In this document: positions 43,331 through 52,264 of the stretch, piece by piece
Layout of the letters: the number at the start of each line of letters is the position of its first letter
How positions within the stretch are numbered: position 1 is the first letter of the stretch
Source of the DNA: Nitrospira sp.
Lineage (GTDB): Bacteria; Nitrospirota; Nitrospiria; Nitrospirales; Nitrospiraceae
DNA length: 64,000 nt
Direction of reading: 5' to 3'
NCBI GenBank assembly: GCA_029194665.1
Contig: JARFXO010000002.1
Coordinates: forward strand, 434,001-498,000
Notes under the pieces: model-generated
The model's input: only the letters and a program-made list of their open reading frames with translations
Databases searched by the model: none
Told to the model about the DNA's origin: nothing
Program-made: the position numbers and the translations under genes

Positions 43331-43541
43331 TTATAGCAAGGCCCTGGACTCATCAATGGTCAGACCAGCATCACGAATAATGCCGCCCATTGTAATGGCG
43401 TTGACAGGATTGTGCCGAGGGATAGTGAGAATTCGCTGGCCATTGCTCATCACCAGGTGCTTGCTCTGACGGACGACCCGAAAGCCGGCTTTCTCGAGCG
43501 CGCTTGGCGTCAAGGTGATGAACTCCCGGGAGCTTAGGCAA
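43331..43541 (-). pseudogene. hicA: HicA-family toxin, frameshifted at its N-terminus
   Basis: The downstream frame gives ALEKAGFRVVRQSKHLVMSN, then ILTIPRHNPVNAITMGGIIRDAG, the dsRBD-like HicA fold with the catalytic His region; it can only start at TTG 43513. The expected HicA beginning, LPKLPGV, lies just upstream in another frame from TTG 43541, two bases after the hicB stop. One extra base near 43515-43520 separates the two. Either a short internally started toxin is made or the gene is inactive. HicA cleaves mRNA when not bound by HicB. A sequencing error cannot be excluded. Confidence 0.75.
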
Positions 43542-43543
43542 CG

Positions 43544-43741
43544 CTACACCGCGACTTCTATCTCACGCACGTCTTGTCCCTTGATTTCGTCTTCGACGGC
43601 GGCCAAGTACTCGCGGATGGCATCCTGGATATTTTGAATGGCTTCTTGCTCGGTCTCGCCCTGTGACCAACAGCCGGGAAGGCCAGGAACAGAGACGGCG
43701 AATCCTTCTTCTGATTTGTGTAAAGCAATTCGATATTTCAT
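43544..43741 (-). CDS. hicB: HicB-family antitoxin
   Basis: The ATG at 43741 (GAGG five nt upstream) gives 65 residues: MKYRIALHKSEEGFAVSVPG, LPGCWSQGETEQEAIQNIQD and AIREYLAAVEDE. This is the partial RNase-H-fold HicB domain, without a C-terminal helix-turn-helix extension. A longer frame to 43810 is not supported. HicB neutralises HicA and usually represses the operon. The order here is hicB then hicA, with the toxin frame damaged. Confidence 0.85.
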   Translation of the reverse strand: MKYRIALHKSEEGFAVSVPGLPGCWSQGETEQEAIQNIQDAIREYLAAVEDEIKGQDVREIEVAV

Positions 43742-44354
43742 TGCTGCCTCTTTACTGTATCTGGCCCCTCTCTGTATCTGGCCCCCCTCTGTCTGGCCAG
43801 ACCGTTCCAAGCTTGTCGCTCATTTCGAAACAGTGTAGGTAGCCAAGCATTGAAAGTCCAGACTAGAACTTTCCTTGGCGAATGAGGCTCACATTGGGAG
43901 TTGTGTGCTGGAGTTCGAGCGCAATTTTGATTTGATGATCCGTAATCCGCTGCCTCAAACTATTCAGGCGGATTCGCAGCTTCTTGTTGCGCCCCATGTC
44001 GTGCCTAGTGCCACAGACCGTACCGGTGCTTTTCAAGCTATGTCAACGAGTCATAGCACCTGGACACACCCCTCCACCGAGCGCCTCCGCACAGCGAGCG
44101 GGGCCCCACGGCTTGATCCATCCTCCATATCAGCCTACTGCAGAGAGACAGGCAGCCGTGGCTCCCTACGTAGGCGAGTGAGCCGAGTATCATTCGATCC
44201 ATCCCGCGAGCCGATCTCTGCCGGCGGCTGGGGCGAACAACCGAAGGCCGCGCGTCCTCCAACAGGCGTTGCGCCTGAACCAGCAGGGGCCAGAACGGTT
44301 TTCGTAGAAGTGTCTAGCCGAGCTGTCTGAGTGAGGTGGACGGTGCGAGCTCTT
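43742..44354. other. intergenic region with dispersed repeat copy A
   Basis: No gene is supported in these 613 bp. Near the left end (about 43750-43800) the word CTGTATCTGGCCCC is repeated in tandem with small changes. At 44235-44281 lies copy A of a repeat whose copy B is at 48724-48769; its core CAACAGGCGTTG carries a small stem. The right edge is the CTT target duplication of the IS3 element. Confidence 0.5.
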
Positions 44355-44414
44355 TGTGCTAGGCTCGAAAAAGTGGACGCCTTCAACCTACAATGAGAGG
44401 TCTGGAGGTGTGAG

Positions 44415-44732
44415 ATGGAACAGGTGCCGCGACAGCAGTATACAAAGGAATTCAGGGAGCAGGCAGTGCGGCTGGTCCTGGAACAGCCGTTGACGATTCC
44501 GGAGGCCGCCAGACGCCTGAGCATGTCGGGCAGGACGCTCGAGGGCTGGGTGTGTCGAGCTCGGCAGGGCCAGCTCGCGACGCTGGGCGAGAGCCGACGG
44601 CCCGTGACGGAGCTGGAGGCCGAGGTGTCTCGGCTCAAGCGCGATCTCGCTGAAGCGCGGATGGAGCGGGACATCCTAAAAAAAGCCACCGCGTACGTTG
44701 CGAAGGCGCAGCTGCCCGGTACGCGCTCATGA
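44415..44732 (+). CDS. IS3-family transposase OrfA
   Basis: A 105-residue helix-turn-helix and leucine-zipper protein (EFREQAVRLVLEQPLTIPEA; SGRTLEGWVCRARQG; LEAEVSRLKRDLAEARMER). Near its end a run of seven A (44678-44684) forms a slippery site. From there the -1 frame stays open into orfB, so a fused transposase could be made by programmed frameshifting; orfA and orfB also overlap as ATGA. OrfA binds the IS ends and can inhibit transposition on its own. Confidence 0.9.
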   Translation: MEQVPRQQYTKEFREQAVRLVLEQPLTIPEAARRLSMSGRTLEGWVCRARQGQLATLGESRRPVTELEAEVSRLKRDLAEARMERDILKKATAYVAKAQLPGTRS

Positions 44733-45071
44733 GGACGCTGCGTCTCCACTACCCGCTGAGTCTGTTGTGTCGAGTGCTGGAGGTATCCCGAAGCGGCTAC
44801 TATGCCTGGCAGCATCGGCGGCCGTCGAAACGCGCCCAGGAGAATGTGCGGCTAGAAGTGGCGATCCAAGCTGCCCATGTGCGCACCCGGCACACGTATG
44901 GCCCGGAGCGCCTCCAGGCGGAATTGCGTGCGGACGGCTTCCCCGCCGGGATTGGGCGCATCAAGCGGCTACGCAAGAAACTGAGCCTCCGTTGCAAGCA
45001 GGTGCGCCGGTTCACGTGTCAAGGGTCATCCAAATTGCCCCAGTTATGGTCATCGAAAATTCCCCACCCCG

Positions 45072-45854
45072 TTAGGTTGTCGTTGACGCTTCTTCGACCC
45101 GCACAAGTCCGGCTTTGAGTTTCTCCTTCAGCCGGTAGGAATGGCCCCGGATGTTGATGGTGATCGCGTGGTGGAGCACCCGATCCAGGATCGCAGTCGC
45201 CAGCACCCGGTCGCCAAACACCTCGCCCCAAGCCCCGAAACTCTGGTTACTGGTCAAAATCATCGGCCCCTTCTCATAGCGGCGTGAGATGAGCTGAAAG
45301 AACAAGTTGGCCCCGGTGCGGTCAATGGGCAGATAGCCGATCTCATCAATGATCAGCAACCGGGGAATGGTATAGAGCTTCAGCTTGTCCTCCAGCCGAT
45401 TCTCCGTGAGCGCCCGAGTCAGCGTAGCGATCATGGCGGCGGCTGTCGTGAACAACACCCGATAGCCCTGGGCAATGGCTTGCAGCCCTAGCCCGATGGC
45501 CAGGTGGCTTTTGCCCACACCGGGCGGCCCCAAGATCACGACATTCTCGCCGTGCTCGATGAAGTGGCAGGTCGCCACCTGCTGAATCTGCTTCTTATCC
45601 AACGAAGGCTGGTAGCTGAAGTCGAAGACCTCCAGACTCTTGACGAATGGAAATCGCGCCAAACTCGTCCGCATCGCAATGTTCTTCGCGGTCTTGGACG
45701 CGACTTCTTCGCCGAGCACCTGGTCGAGGAAGTCGGCATAGGGCAGCTCCTTGACGGCCGCTTCTTGTAAGAGGGCCTCCAGCCGCTCCCGACTCTTCAA
45801 GAGCCGTAGGCGCGTGAGTTGGTCACGGAGCCGTTCCAGTTGCGCCGCGTTCAT
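45072..45854 (-). CDS. istB: IS21-family helper ATPase IstB
   Basis: A 260-residue DnaA/DnaC-like AAA+ protein with Walker A GPPGVGKSHLAIGLG, Walker B LLIIDEIGYLPID and sensor-like LTSNQSFGAWGEVFGD. It helps the IstA transposase select and remodel target DNA. Its start overlaps the istA stop by four bases, so the two are translationally coupled. The C-terminus ends 55 bp before the left end of the element. Confidence 0.94.
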   Translation of the reverse strand: MNAAQLERLRDQLTRLRLLKSRERLEALLQEAAVKELPYADFLDQVLGEEVASKTAKNIAMRTSLARFPFVKSLEVFDFSYQPSLDKKQIQQVATCHFIEHGENVVILGPPGVGKSHLAIGLGLQAIAQGYRVLFTTAAAMIATLTRALTENRLEDKLKLYTIPRLLIIDEIGYLPIDRTGANLFFQLISRRYEKGPMILTSNQSFGAWGEVFGDRVLATAILDRVLHHAITINIRGHSYRLKEKLKAGLVRVEEASTTT

Positions 45855-47119
45855 GGCCGCCCCTCCTGCGACGCCGTGCGCTCACACACCGCCTCGTACC
45901 AGGCCAGATCCCGCACTTCGACCTCCGGCAAGGCATCGGGGCGAGGGGACCGATCGCTCACCGTGGACCGACGGTGGCGGGCGAGACGCGCACTGGCTCC
46001 AGGGCCGTGCTCGGGCTGGATTCGGAATTGGTGCTGGCCCGGGAGCACCGGGTGCGTCGCGATCTCTTGGTCACGGTGAAAGATGTGGACCGTGTCCCCC
46101 CGTCGTTGCACTTCAACCCGCTGACCAATGAGCCGGAAGGGCACGGAGTAGCGGTTCGTCGCCAGGCTGACCAAATAGTCCTCGGCCACGATCCGTGAGA
46201 CGCGCGCCTCCTGCTGGAAGGCGCGCTGGTCCGCCAGCGGGACCAGGTGGTTGCGTTCTCGCGCAAACCGGACGAGTGGCTCCTCATGCGTCGTGCCATG
46301 GATGCGGCGGTCGGCAATTGTCGCGGTCCATTCGTCAAGTTGGGTTTGAAAGTCCACCAGATCGACAAACGTTCGTCCCGGCAGAAAGTTCCGTTTCAGA
46401 TATTTCACGCCGGATTCGACCTTACCCTTGGTCTGGGCCCGATAGGGCCGACACACGCGCGGCTCAAAGCCCCAATAGTCGGCGAAGGCTTTGAAGGTGG
46501 GATTCCAGAGCCGCCGCCCCGTCTCATCCGCATAACAGACGGTTCGCGGTCGGTCATACAGATGCTCTCGCGTGTGGCCACCGAAATGCGCAAAAGCCCG
46601 TTCATGGGCCTCGAGAAACTGCGCCAGCCGCTCATCGGCACAGGCGTAATAGAACCCACGTCGGCTGAACCCCAACGTCAACACGAACACGTGCACCACC
46701 GTCGGGCCGGCGCGGAAGGGCACGGTGGCTTGGCCCCAATCAATCTGACTCTGCTGGCCCGGCGGTGTCTCAAAGCGGAGGAGGGCCCGCTCCGCCTGCA
46801 GCTGACCCTCACGCAGCGGCGCCACCCCTCGCTTCACCGTCTCATAACTGCCGATGTACTCGTGGCTCGCTCGCAGTTCCTGATAGAGAATCCGCGCCGA
46901 ATAATTAACCTGCGACGCACGGGTCCGCACAAAGTCGGCATGGGCGGTCAGCAGCGTCTCCGTCATCGCCGCTCGGCGATAGGGTTGCCACGTCGTCTGC
47001 TGCAGACTGCGCCGCACGGTCTTCCGATCCAGGTCCAACCGCCGCGCAATCCCTGAAATGGATCCCCGCTCTTCATGACGCAACCGTCGAATCTCCGCCC
47101 ACCGCTCTTGATCCACCAT
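45851..47119 (-). CDS. istA: IS21-family transposase IstA
   Basis: The ATG at 47119 with GGGAGG upstream gives 422 residues; the open frame to 47233 would run into the terminal repeats. It has an N-terminal helix-turn-helix (SISGIARRLDLDRKTVRRSL), an integrase-like DDE core with SQIDWGQATVPF and KGKVESGVKYLKRNFLPG, and a C-terminal beta region (TNRYSVPFRLIGQRVEVQRR). With IstB it catalyses cut or copy events at the multiple-repeat ends. Confidence 0.93.
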   Translation of the reverse strand: MVDQERWAEIRRLRHEERGSISGIARRLDLDRKTVRRSLQQTTWQPYRRAAMTETLLTAHADFVRTRASQVNYSARILYQELRASHEYIGSYETVKRGVAPLREGQLQAERALLRFETPPGQQSQIDWGQATVPFRAGPTVVHVFVLTLGFSRRGFYYACADERLAQFLEAHERAFAHFGGHTREHLYDRPRTVCYADETGRRLWNPTFKAFADYWGFEPRVCRPYRAQTKGKVESGVKYLKRNFLPGRTFVDLVDFQTQLDEWTATIADRRIHGTTHEEPLVRFARERNHLVPLADQRAFQQEARVSRIVAEDYLVSLATNRYSVPFRLIGQRVEVQRRGDTVHIFHRDQEIATHPVLPGQHQFRIQPEHGPGASARLARHRRSTVSDRSPRPDALPEVEVRDLAWYEAVCERTASQEGRP

Positions 47120-47911
47120 ACATACCTCCCGAGTGTGGTCTACCTGGGACGGTATGATCGTTGTCTCCTTGCTATCGTCAAGTTCCATCACATCCCTCCT
47201 TCGGTGAGAGGGTGGGGAGAATTCATTGACCACATCTGGGGATTATTGCATGACCGCTGACATTCACGACCACGACGGATTCGGAGCACGCGCTGCCGGT
47301 GGCGGAGAATGTCTTGGCCCAAACGTTTGTCGCCACGCGCCCGAACGAGACCTGGGTCACCGATATCACATATATCCCCACGGCAGAAGGGTGGTTGTAT
47401 GTGGCGGGGATCAAAGATCTGTATACCTGTGAGGTAGTCGGGCATGCGATGGAGGGCCGCATGACGACGGACTTGGTAAGGCAGGCGCTGGTCATGGCAC
47501 TGGGGGCGAAACGTCCGCGCCCGGGACTGATCCACCACTCCGATCGTGGCTCGCAGTATTGTGCCCAGGACTATCAGGATCAGCTGCGGCAGTTCGGCCT
47601 GATCCCGTCCATGAGTCGGAAGGGGAACTGCTATGACAACGCCCCGATGGAGAGTTTCTGGGGGACGCTGAAGAATGAACTGGTGCATCATCGTCGCTAC
47701 GAAACCCGTGAGCAGGCTCGGCGCGAGATCACGGAGTATATCGAGCTATTCTCTAACCGGCAGCGGCGACATTCTCGACTCGGGAATTGCTCGCCCGCGG
47801 CATTTGCCCAGCAGTGGGCCCGTCAGCAGTCGGCGGCGTGAGGCTGCGACTCATGGCGTCCACTCTTGACAACCGGGGTCACTTAGCGATGCAGGGCGCC
47901 ACCGCGGCGGA

Positions 47912-48340
47912 TTAGTTGAGCGGATGTCTCCATCGCAGGGCTGAAAACCGCGCGTAGTCGCGGTCTGTCGTAATCCACTCCGCGCCGGTCTCAATGGCAA
48001 GAGCAGCCAAGTACGCATCAGCGACGAGGTTGCCCTTCGCGTTCACCTCACGGCATAAGCGTTGGAAGATGTCCCAATGCCGTTCGCCTGGCGCCAATGT
48101 CACCGCGTTGGGATGGTCACGTACTGACGCGACAAACTCCATCGCAATGGCAAGCGGAGTCGGATCGCCGAAGATTCGCGGATGGGTCACAACTCGCAGG
48201 AACCCGCTCAGCACCAGATCGGAAATTCCGAAAGCCGCATCCGATCTGAGGATCTGGTTCAACCAATCGCGGTAATCCGAATGGCGGGTTGAGTCTTGCC
48301 GGTGCGCATAGACCAGCACATTGACATCGGGCAGGATCAA
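47912..48340 (-). CDS. vapC: VapC-type PIN-domain toxin
   Basis: A 142-residue PIN nuclease: first acidic residue in LPDVNVLVYAHRQDS, then GNLVADAYLAALAIETGAEW and ITTDRDYARF with the remaining Asp/Glu ligands of the Mg2+ site. VapC enzymes cleave tRNA or rRNA when released from VapB. Its start overlaps the antitoxin stop as ATGA. All catalytic residues and full length are present, so unlike the other two toxin genes in this window this one looks active. Confidence 0.92.
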   Translation of the reverse strand: MILPDVNVLVYAHRQDSTRHSDYRDWLNQILRSDAAFGISDLVLSGFLRVVTHPRIFGDPTPLAIAMEFVASVRDHPNAVTLAPGERHWDIFQRLCREVNAKGNLVADAYLAALAIETGAEWITTDRDYARFSALRWRHPLN

Positions 48341-48579
48341 CGGCTTGATTCCATCACGTCAAGCAGAGAGGCGGTATCGTCGAGATCCACTCCGGGAAGC
48401 GGTCCTTGCTTTCCATACGTAGGCAGCGTCGCGTGCGATGCGCGGCGGTGGTGGCGCCGCCTTGCCAGTCCCTCGCGTAGCGTTTCCTCGATGAAAGCGG
48501 TCACTGTCGAGTGGGTCGCAGTCGCAAGCTTCTTGATCTGGATCATGAGGTCATCGGGCAAATTGATCGTCGTCCGCAT
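48337..48579 (-). CDS. vapB: VapB-type ribbon-helix-helix antitoxin
   Basis: An 80-residue protein with a typical ribbon-helix-helix start (MRTTINLPDDLMIQIKKLAT and VTAFIEETLREGLARR) for DNA binding and a disordered C-terminal part (LPGVDLDDTASLLDVME) that would wrap around the toxin. Overlaps vapC by four bases. It should repress its own operon with the toxin as co-repressor. Confidence 0.9.
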   Translation of the reverse strand: MRTTINLPDDLMIQIKKLATATHSTVTAFIEETLREGLARRRHHRRASHATLPTYGKQGPLPGVDLDDTASLLDVMESSR

Positions 48580-49185
48580 GCATCAAATCATACTGACCAA
48601 GCATATTGATGTCAATCGATAGGCAGGATGGATTCACCCTCATATTGCTCTTGGCGTTCCCGCGCGAGCCGATACCCGCCGCTTGTCCCACCCGCAAGAA
48701 CTTCTTTGACAGTGGCTCGGACAAACAACCGAAAGCCCGCGAGTCCTCCAACAGGCGTTGAGCCTGACCGACAAAGACTGAGAATTGGCTTTGCCAAACA
48801 ATGACTCCCGACCTCATTTTATCTCACTCGAGGGGCAGCCCCTCATCGTGGATGAAGCACCGTCACCATCATGTCCGTGATGGTGACGTTCGTAGCACAC
48901 TGACTCCCGATCTCATTTTGTGGTTTCATTCAGCCCTGATTCCGCAGTTAAAAACCAAGACGCATTCACAAGTTACGGTCAATCCAAATGAATTCTTGTA
49001 CTACCACCAAGACAGCATTCACTATGTTCAACTGCGGCGCAGTTCAGAACTGGCAACTCAAGACATTAATTATCAGTATGGTTCTGGAACCGGCTTTTTG
49101 GATTCGGTTGCTACTGCGGAGTCCGGGTTCAGTGGAAAGGTTGGGCAGCGATAAAGCCGCTGCCCAACCTACCCGACTACCGTGC
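48580..49185. other. intergenic region with repeat copy B and stem-loops
   Basis: No gene is supported. 48724-48769 is copy B of the repeat found left of the IS3 element (44235-44281). Next come two near-identical 19-bp direct repeats (TGACTCCCGAnCTCATTTT at 48802-48820 and 48901-48919), which bracket two hairpins: GAGGGGC-A-GCCCCTC at 48830-48844 and a perfect 11-bp stem at 48861-48871/48878-48888 with loop TGTCCG. This bracketed unit of about 100 bp looks like a small non-autonomous or structured-RNA element. Confidence 0.55.
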
Positions 49186-49740
49186 TCACTCGATGACGAT
49201 GACCGGGAAAACAATCTTGCCGAGGAGGGTGATGTTGTAACTGACACGGTAGATCCAGGCGTCCGTGTCACGAACGGCCACATCGACGCGGATACCGCTG
49301 AAAATTTGGGTGACTGGTTGGTTAGACAGGGCATCTGTCCCACTCCCGAACGGGGCAGGACGCCACGTGTCCACAGCGAAGCCGGAGTTTACCGAGTGAC
49401 CCTGGTTGAAGATCGAACTGAGGGAGGCAAACGGTGCCCACTCTTCCAGCGAAAACCCAACATAATGGTTTATCGAGGCCGGCGGTCTCGGGATTCCAAA
49501 GCGGCTGATCGCCCAATTCAAGGGGCCCGAATTATTGGGTCCCGCCATGTCCGGCTGAAAGGACAGGGTTTCTCCGAGCCACTGCCCAGTGCTGTTTCCT
49601 TTGAGGTCGGCCAATACAACGCCGGATAGGACCAGCAACCATTTCTGATCATGTATGCTCGCGGGCGAACGTTCTCCCACTGCGAGAGCGGCCGGGGTGA
49701 TGAGCCAATTCTGACCAGCGAAGTTTGTGATTGTTTTCAT
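49186..49740 (-). CDS. hypothetical protein, 184 aa
   Basis: A 184-residue protein with a strong ribosome-binding site (AAAGGAG) before the ATG. It has no signal peptide or membrane helix; strands dominate (IHDQKWLLVLSGVVLADLKG, FSGIRVDVAVRDTDAWIYRV and SYNITLLGKIVFPVIVIE), suggesting a beta-sandwich. I recognise no family. It lies about 470 bp downstream of the tyrosinase-like gene on the same strand, so it may belong to the same oxidative group, but the gap argues for its own promoter. Confidence 0.65.
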   Translation of the reverse strand: MKTITNFAGQNWLITPAALAVGERSPASIHDQKWLLVLSGVVLADLKGNSTGQWLGETLSFQPDMAGPNNSGPLNWAISRFGIPRPPASINHYVGFSLEEWAPFASLSSIFNQGHSVNSGFAVDTWRPAPFGSGTDALSNQPVTQIFSGIRVDVAVRDTDAWIYRVSYNITLLGKIVFPVIVIE

Positions 49741-50214
49741 AGAGGTTCTCCTTTTTCAGTTTGATGCCCTAACTATCAAGTGAACCGCTCATCCGCCTGG
49801 GATGAGCACACGGCATATCTCGTGCTGAATCGTCTCTGCAACCTACCAGAAACATCCGCAATCTCTGTCCCTTGTTCGCCTGCGTCAGGATGTCGTGGGC
49901 CGAGATAGACGGCGAAGCACGGCCGTCTATCCAGATATTGTTCCTGGGTATATCCAGGGATCAACGCCCCAAAGGCGGAGGAAGTAAAAGGGAATAAGTC
50001 CATTGTTCCATAGTGCGGTTCCACCTCTCGTGCCGTGTGGTCACTATGCGAGGATCAGACCTTGCCATGTGCATTCCTCGTCTCCCTCTGCTTATTGGCA
50101 TGCACACAGCAAGATGTGACCTCAATTCATTAATGACCCCGATTCCTTCACGCTTCCCAGCTAACGGAGTCTTCATAGCTGAAGCTCAACTCCGCTTGCC
50201 ACCACAATGGGCAG
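49741..50214. other. intergenic region before the tyrosinase gene 3' end
   Basis: Besides the ribosome-binding site of the 184-residue hypothetical gene, this stretch contains a 9-bp stem (49905-49913/49922-49930) that could end the tyrosinase-side transcript or lie in the leader of the next gene. Open frames here have no support. Confidence 0.4.
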
Positions 50215-52224
50215 TTACTCCCTCGTGACTTTAATACGTCCAATTTTCACTTTGGCCGGTTTGCCGGCCTTCTCAATCATCTCCCTCCTCTCCCTTCCTG
50301 GAGGTGCTTGTGGACCCGTTTTCACGAACGTCACCTTCACGTCCCCAGTCCATCTCCCGGCATTTTTCAGTTTCGCTTCGACGTCGGACAAGTCAAAGGC
50401 ATAGGACCCTTGCGTTGGTTTCCCTGCCCGCTCCGTCTCGCTCTTTGGTGACAGGCCAAAGAAGGAGATATTTCCCACATAGTAGGCGCTCTGATAATTA
50501 GGCGCTTCACCTTCAGGCAAGTTGACGTACACCTCATAATGTCCGATAGGGATATCCTCGATCTCGACGTCTTCAAGGTGGAGCACGAGTCCGCCCTTGA
50601 CCACCTCCCGTTTTTCCTCTGGAAGTTTCAATTGGACCGATACAGGCTCATCCTTGAGCATGAGATGACTCGTGTCCTTTTCGGTAAGGAGCCTTGGTTG
50701 GCCGACCTGACTGGATGCTTTCTCCTGCCCACGAATCTTGTGTTGTTCTGGAGGGTCGTTATAGCGGTAATTCAATTGGGTCACCGTATTGAGTATGTCG
50801 GCGCCTGTCAATGTCACCTGAGTTCCATTTTCATCGAAAAAGGTAAAGGAGGCAGTCAGCCATGGATCGCCCTGCCCTGGGGTGGGATTGCTCCGCCCAT
50901 TCCCTTGGGCGAGCCAGACTTCCCATAGACGATCAATGTTGGTGTGATGGAGCCAGAACACCGGATCACGGGCTGCAAACTCGAAGCTGCCCATCCAGCC
51001 GCCGATGTTGACGTGCACAGCGTCGTGCGGGGTACTCTCGAATTGACTATGGGGACCCAGACCATGACCGGGACCGGATCGCTGGCCGCCAAAACTCAGA
51101 CTACTACCGGCCGGAGAGCTGAAGTTGATACGGGACAAGGCAGAGAGTTGCACCGCTGATGAGGGGAGGAGTCCTCCGGCATTCATCACGGAACTTCTGT
51201 CCGTCACGAACAGATGGTTGCTCGAAGAGTTTGCCGGCTCTCGATAGGGCAGTGGAATTTGGCGTGCATTGGGATCGCCTGCGTCACTGTAGTCCCAGTA
51301 GGGAAGCGCCAATTCTGGATTACCAGAGGCCTTCCGCAGGATACGCTCGAAATAATAGAGATACATGCGGTGCCACGCGAGGAAATACCAGCTTCCATGC
51401 TGGCAGGAGTTCCATGCCTCTAGCGTCTGAGCGTCGAAGGTTCCATGAATGTTGGCCTGATAGATCCAGCTGGTTGGATCTGTCTCCGGCCGGCTCTGCA
51501 TCACTTCAATGCCGTGGCGCAGAGCGTTGAGGTCCGTATCCGTGAAAGTCTTGATATTACGTCGGGTCGCTACCCCACAGGAAGGACATGGCCACCAGCG
51601 ATGGTACATGGCCAGATCGGTCCCGCCGGCGAAACAATCGATGCGATTCGCACCCCAACTAACGCAGTCAGGTGCCTCCAGAATAGTGCCTCCGAGACTT
51701 TCCCAGCCGCCCCACTGGCTCCCATCCCACCAGCGATGGTGCATGGCAAGATCGGTCCCGCGCGCGAAGCAATCGATGCGATTCGCACCCCAACTGACAC
51801 ACTCGGGCGCCTCCAGAATGACACCGCCCAGGCTTTCCCAGCCGCCCCATTGGCTCCCATCCCACCACCGATGGTACATGGCAAGATCGGTCCCGCGCGC
51901 GAAACAATCGATACGATTCGCACCCCAACTAACACAGTCCGGCGCCTCCAAAATGACACCGCCCAGGCTTTCCCAGCCGCCCCATTGGCTCCCGTCCCAC
52001 CAGCGGTGGTACATGGCGCTGTCCGTTCCCCGGGCGAAGCAATCAATGCGGTCTGAGCTCCAACTGACACAATTCGGTTCTTCCGGTATAGTTCCTCCCA
52101 AATTCTCCCATCCACCCCATTGGGCTCTCGCACTCGTTGGATCACTCAAAATTCCTAGCACGCACATCAATAGAAGAAAGACGATCATAGTCCAAGAACT
52201 AGACCTCATGTTATGTGTGCTCAT
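50215..52224 (-). CDS. lectin-like propeller fused to tyrosinase
   Basis: A 669-residue exported protein (signal [17 protein letters not shown]). Residues about 35-215 are four 45-residue repeats (WGGWESLGG, then [20 protein letters not shown] and YHRWWDGSQ) of the PLL-type beta-propeller pattern, blades known from sugar-binding lectins. Residues about 225-435 are a tyrosinase core: CuA His in [19 protein letters not shown]; CuB His in [10 protein letters not shown] and [14 protein letters not shown]-terminal beta domain like that of plant polyphenol oxidases follows. It should oxidise phenols or catechols with O2 outside the cytoplasm. Four propeller blades are fewer than a closed ring usually needs, so oligomerisation is likely. 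GGAAAGG ribosome-binding site. Confidence 0.87.
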   Translation of the reverse strand: MSTHNMRSSSWTMIVFLLLMCVLGILSDPTSARAQWGGWENLGGTIPEEPNCVSWSSDRIDCFARGTDSAMYHRWWDGSQWGGWESLGGVILEAPDCVSWGANRIDCFARGTDLAMYHRWWDGSQWGGWESLGGVILEAPECVSWGANRIDCFARGTDLAMHHRWWDGSQWGGWESLGGTILEAPDCVSWGANRIDCFAGGTDLAMYHRWWPCPSCGVATRRNIKTFTDTDLNALRHGIEVMQSRPETDPTSWIYQANIHGTFDAQTLEAWNSCQHGSWYFLAWHRMYLYYFERILRKASGNPELALPYWDYSDAGDPNARQIPLPYREPANSSSNHLFVTDRSSVMNAGGLLPSSAVQLSALSRINFSSPAGSSLSFGGQRSGPGHGLGPHSQFESTPHDAVHVNIGGWMGSFEFAARDPVFWLHHTNIDRLWEVWLAQGNGRSNPTPGQGDPWLTASFTFFDENGTQVTLTGADILNTVTQLNYRYNDPPEQHKIRGQEKASSQVGQPRLLTEKDTSHLMLKDEPVSVQLKLPEEKREVVKGGLVLHLEDVEIEDIPIGHYEVYVNLPEGEAPNYQSAYYVGNISFFGLSPKSETERAGKPTQGSYAFDLSDVEAKLKNAGRWTGDVKVTFVKTGPQAPPGRERREMIEKAGKPAKVKIGRIKVTRE

Positions 52225-52264
52225 AGTTGTCCTTTCCTCAGCAGGATGAAATGTTCTGAGGGTT

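Larger units (their letters stand above)
45017..47262 (-). mobile_element. complete IS21-family element, 2246 bp
   Basis: The ends read TGTCA...TGACA and are flanked by a 6-bp direct repeat TTCACG (45011-45016 and 47263-47268). Inside each end are two 19-bp copies of the word GGTCATnnAAnnTnCCCCA (45024-45042 and 45048-45066; inverted at 47213-47231 and 47237-47255), the multiple transposase-binding repeats typical of IS21. It carries intact istA and istB genes on the minus strand. It is inserted in orfB of an IS3 element and appears structurally functional. Confidence 0.93.
44729..47841 (+). pseudogene. IS3-family transposase OrfB, split by IS21 insertion
   Basis: The 5' part (44729-45016) encodes 96 residues, from MRTLRLHYPLSLLCRVLEVS through IGRIKRLRKKLSLRCKQ to VRRFT. 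The 3' part resumes in the same frame at 47269 with TTTDSEHALPVAENVLAQTF and carries the DDE integrase core: WVTDITYIPT, IHHSDRGSQYC and NAPMESFWGTLKNEL. Joining the two parts after removing the IS21 element and one 6-bp duplication restores an exact 286-residue OrfB with no other lesion, so the disruption looks recent. Confidence 0.9.
44355..47881 (+). mobile_element. IS3-family element, interrupted by an IS21-family element
   Basis: The outer element runs from TGTGCTAGGCTCGAAAAAGT at 44355 to a matching inverted end at 47855-47881. The two ends share AGTGGACGCC at their inner side and are imperfect further out. It is flanked by a 3-bp direct repeat CTT (44352-44354 and 47882-47884), the usual IS3 target duplication. 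Subtracting the nested IS21 element and its duplication leaves 1275 bp, a normal IS3 length. It encodes orfA and a split orfB. Confidence 0.85.

Noticed and set aside
44235..48769. Integron attC sites around toxin-antitoxin genes
   Set aside because: The repeats lack the paired R and L boxes and spacing of attC, and no integrase gene is present.
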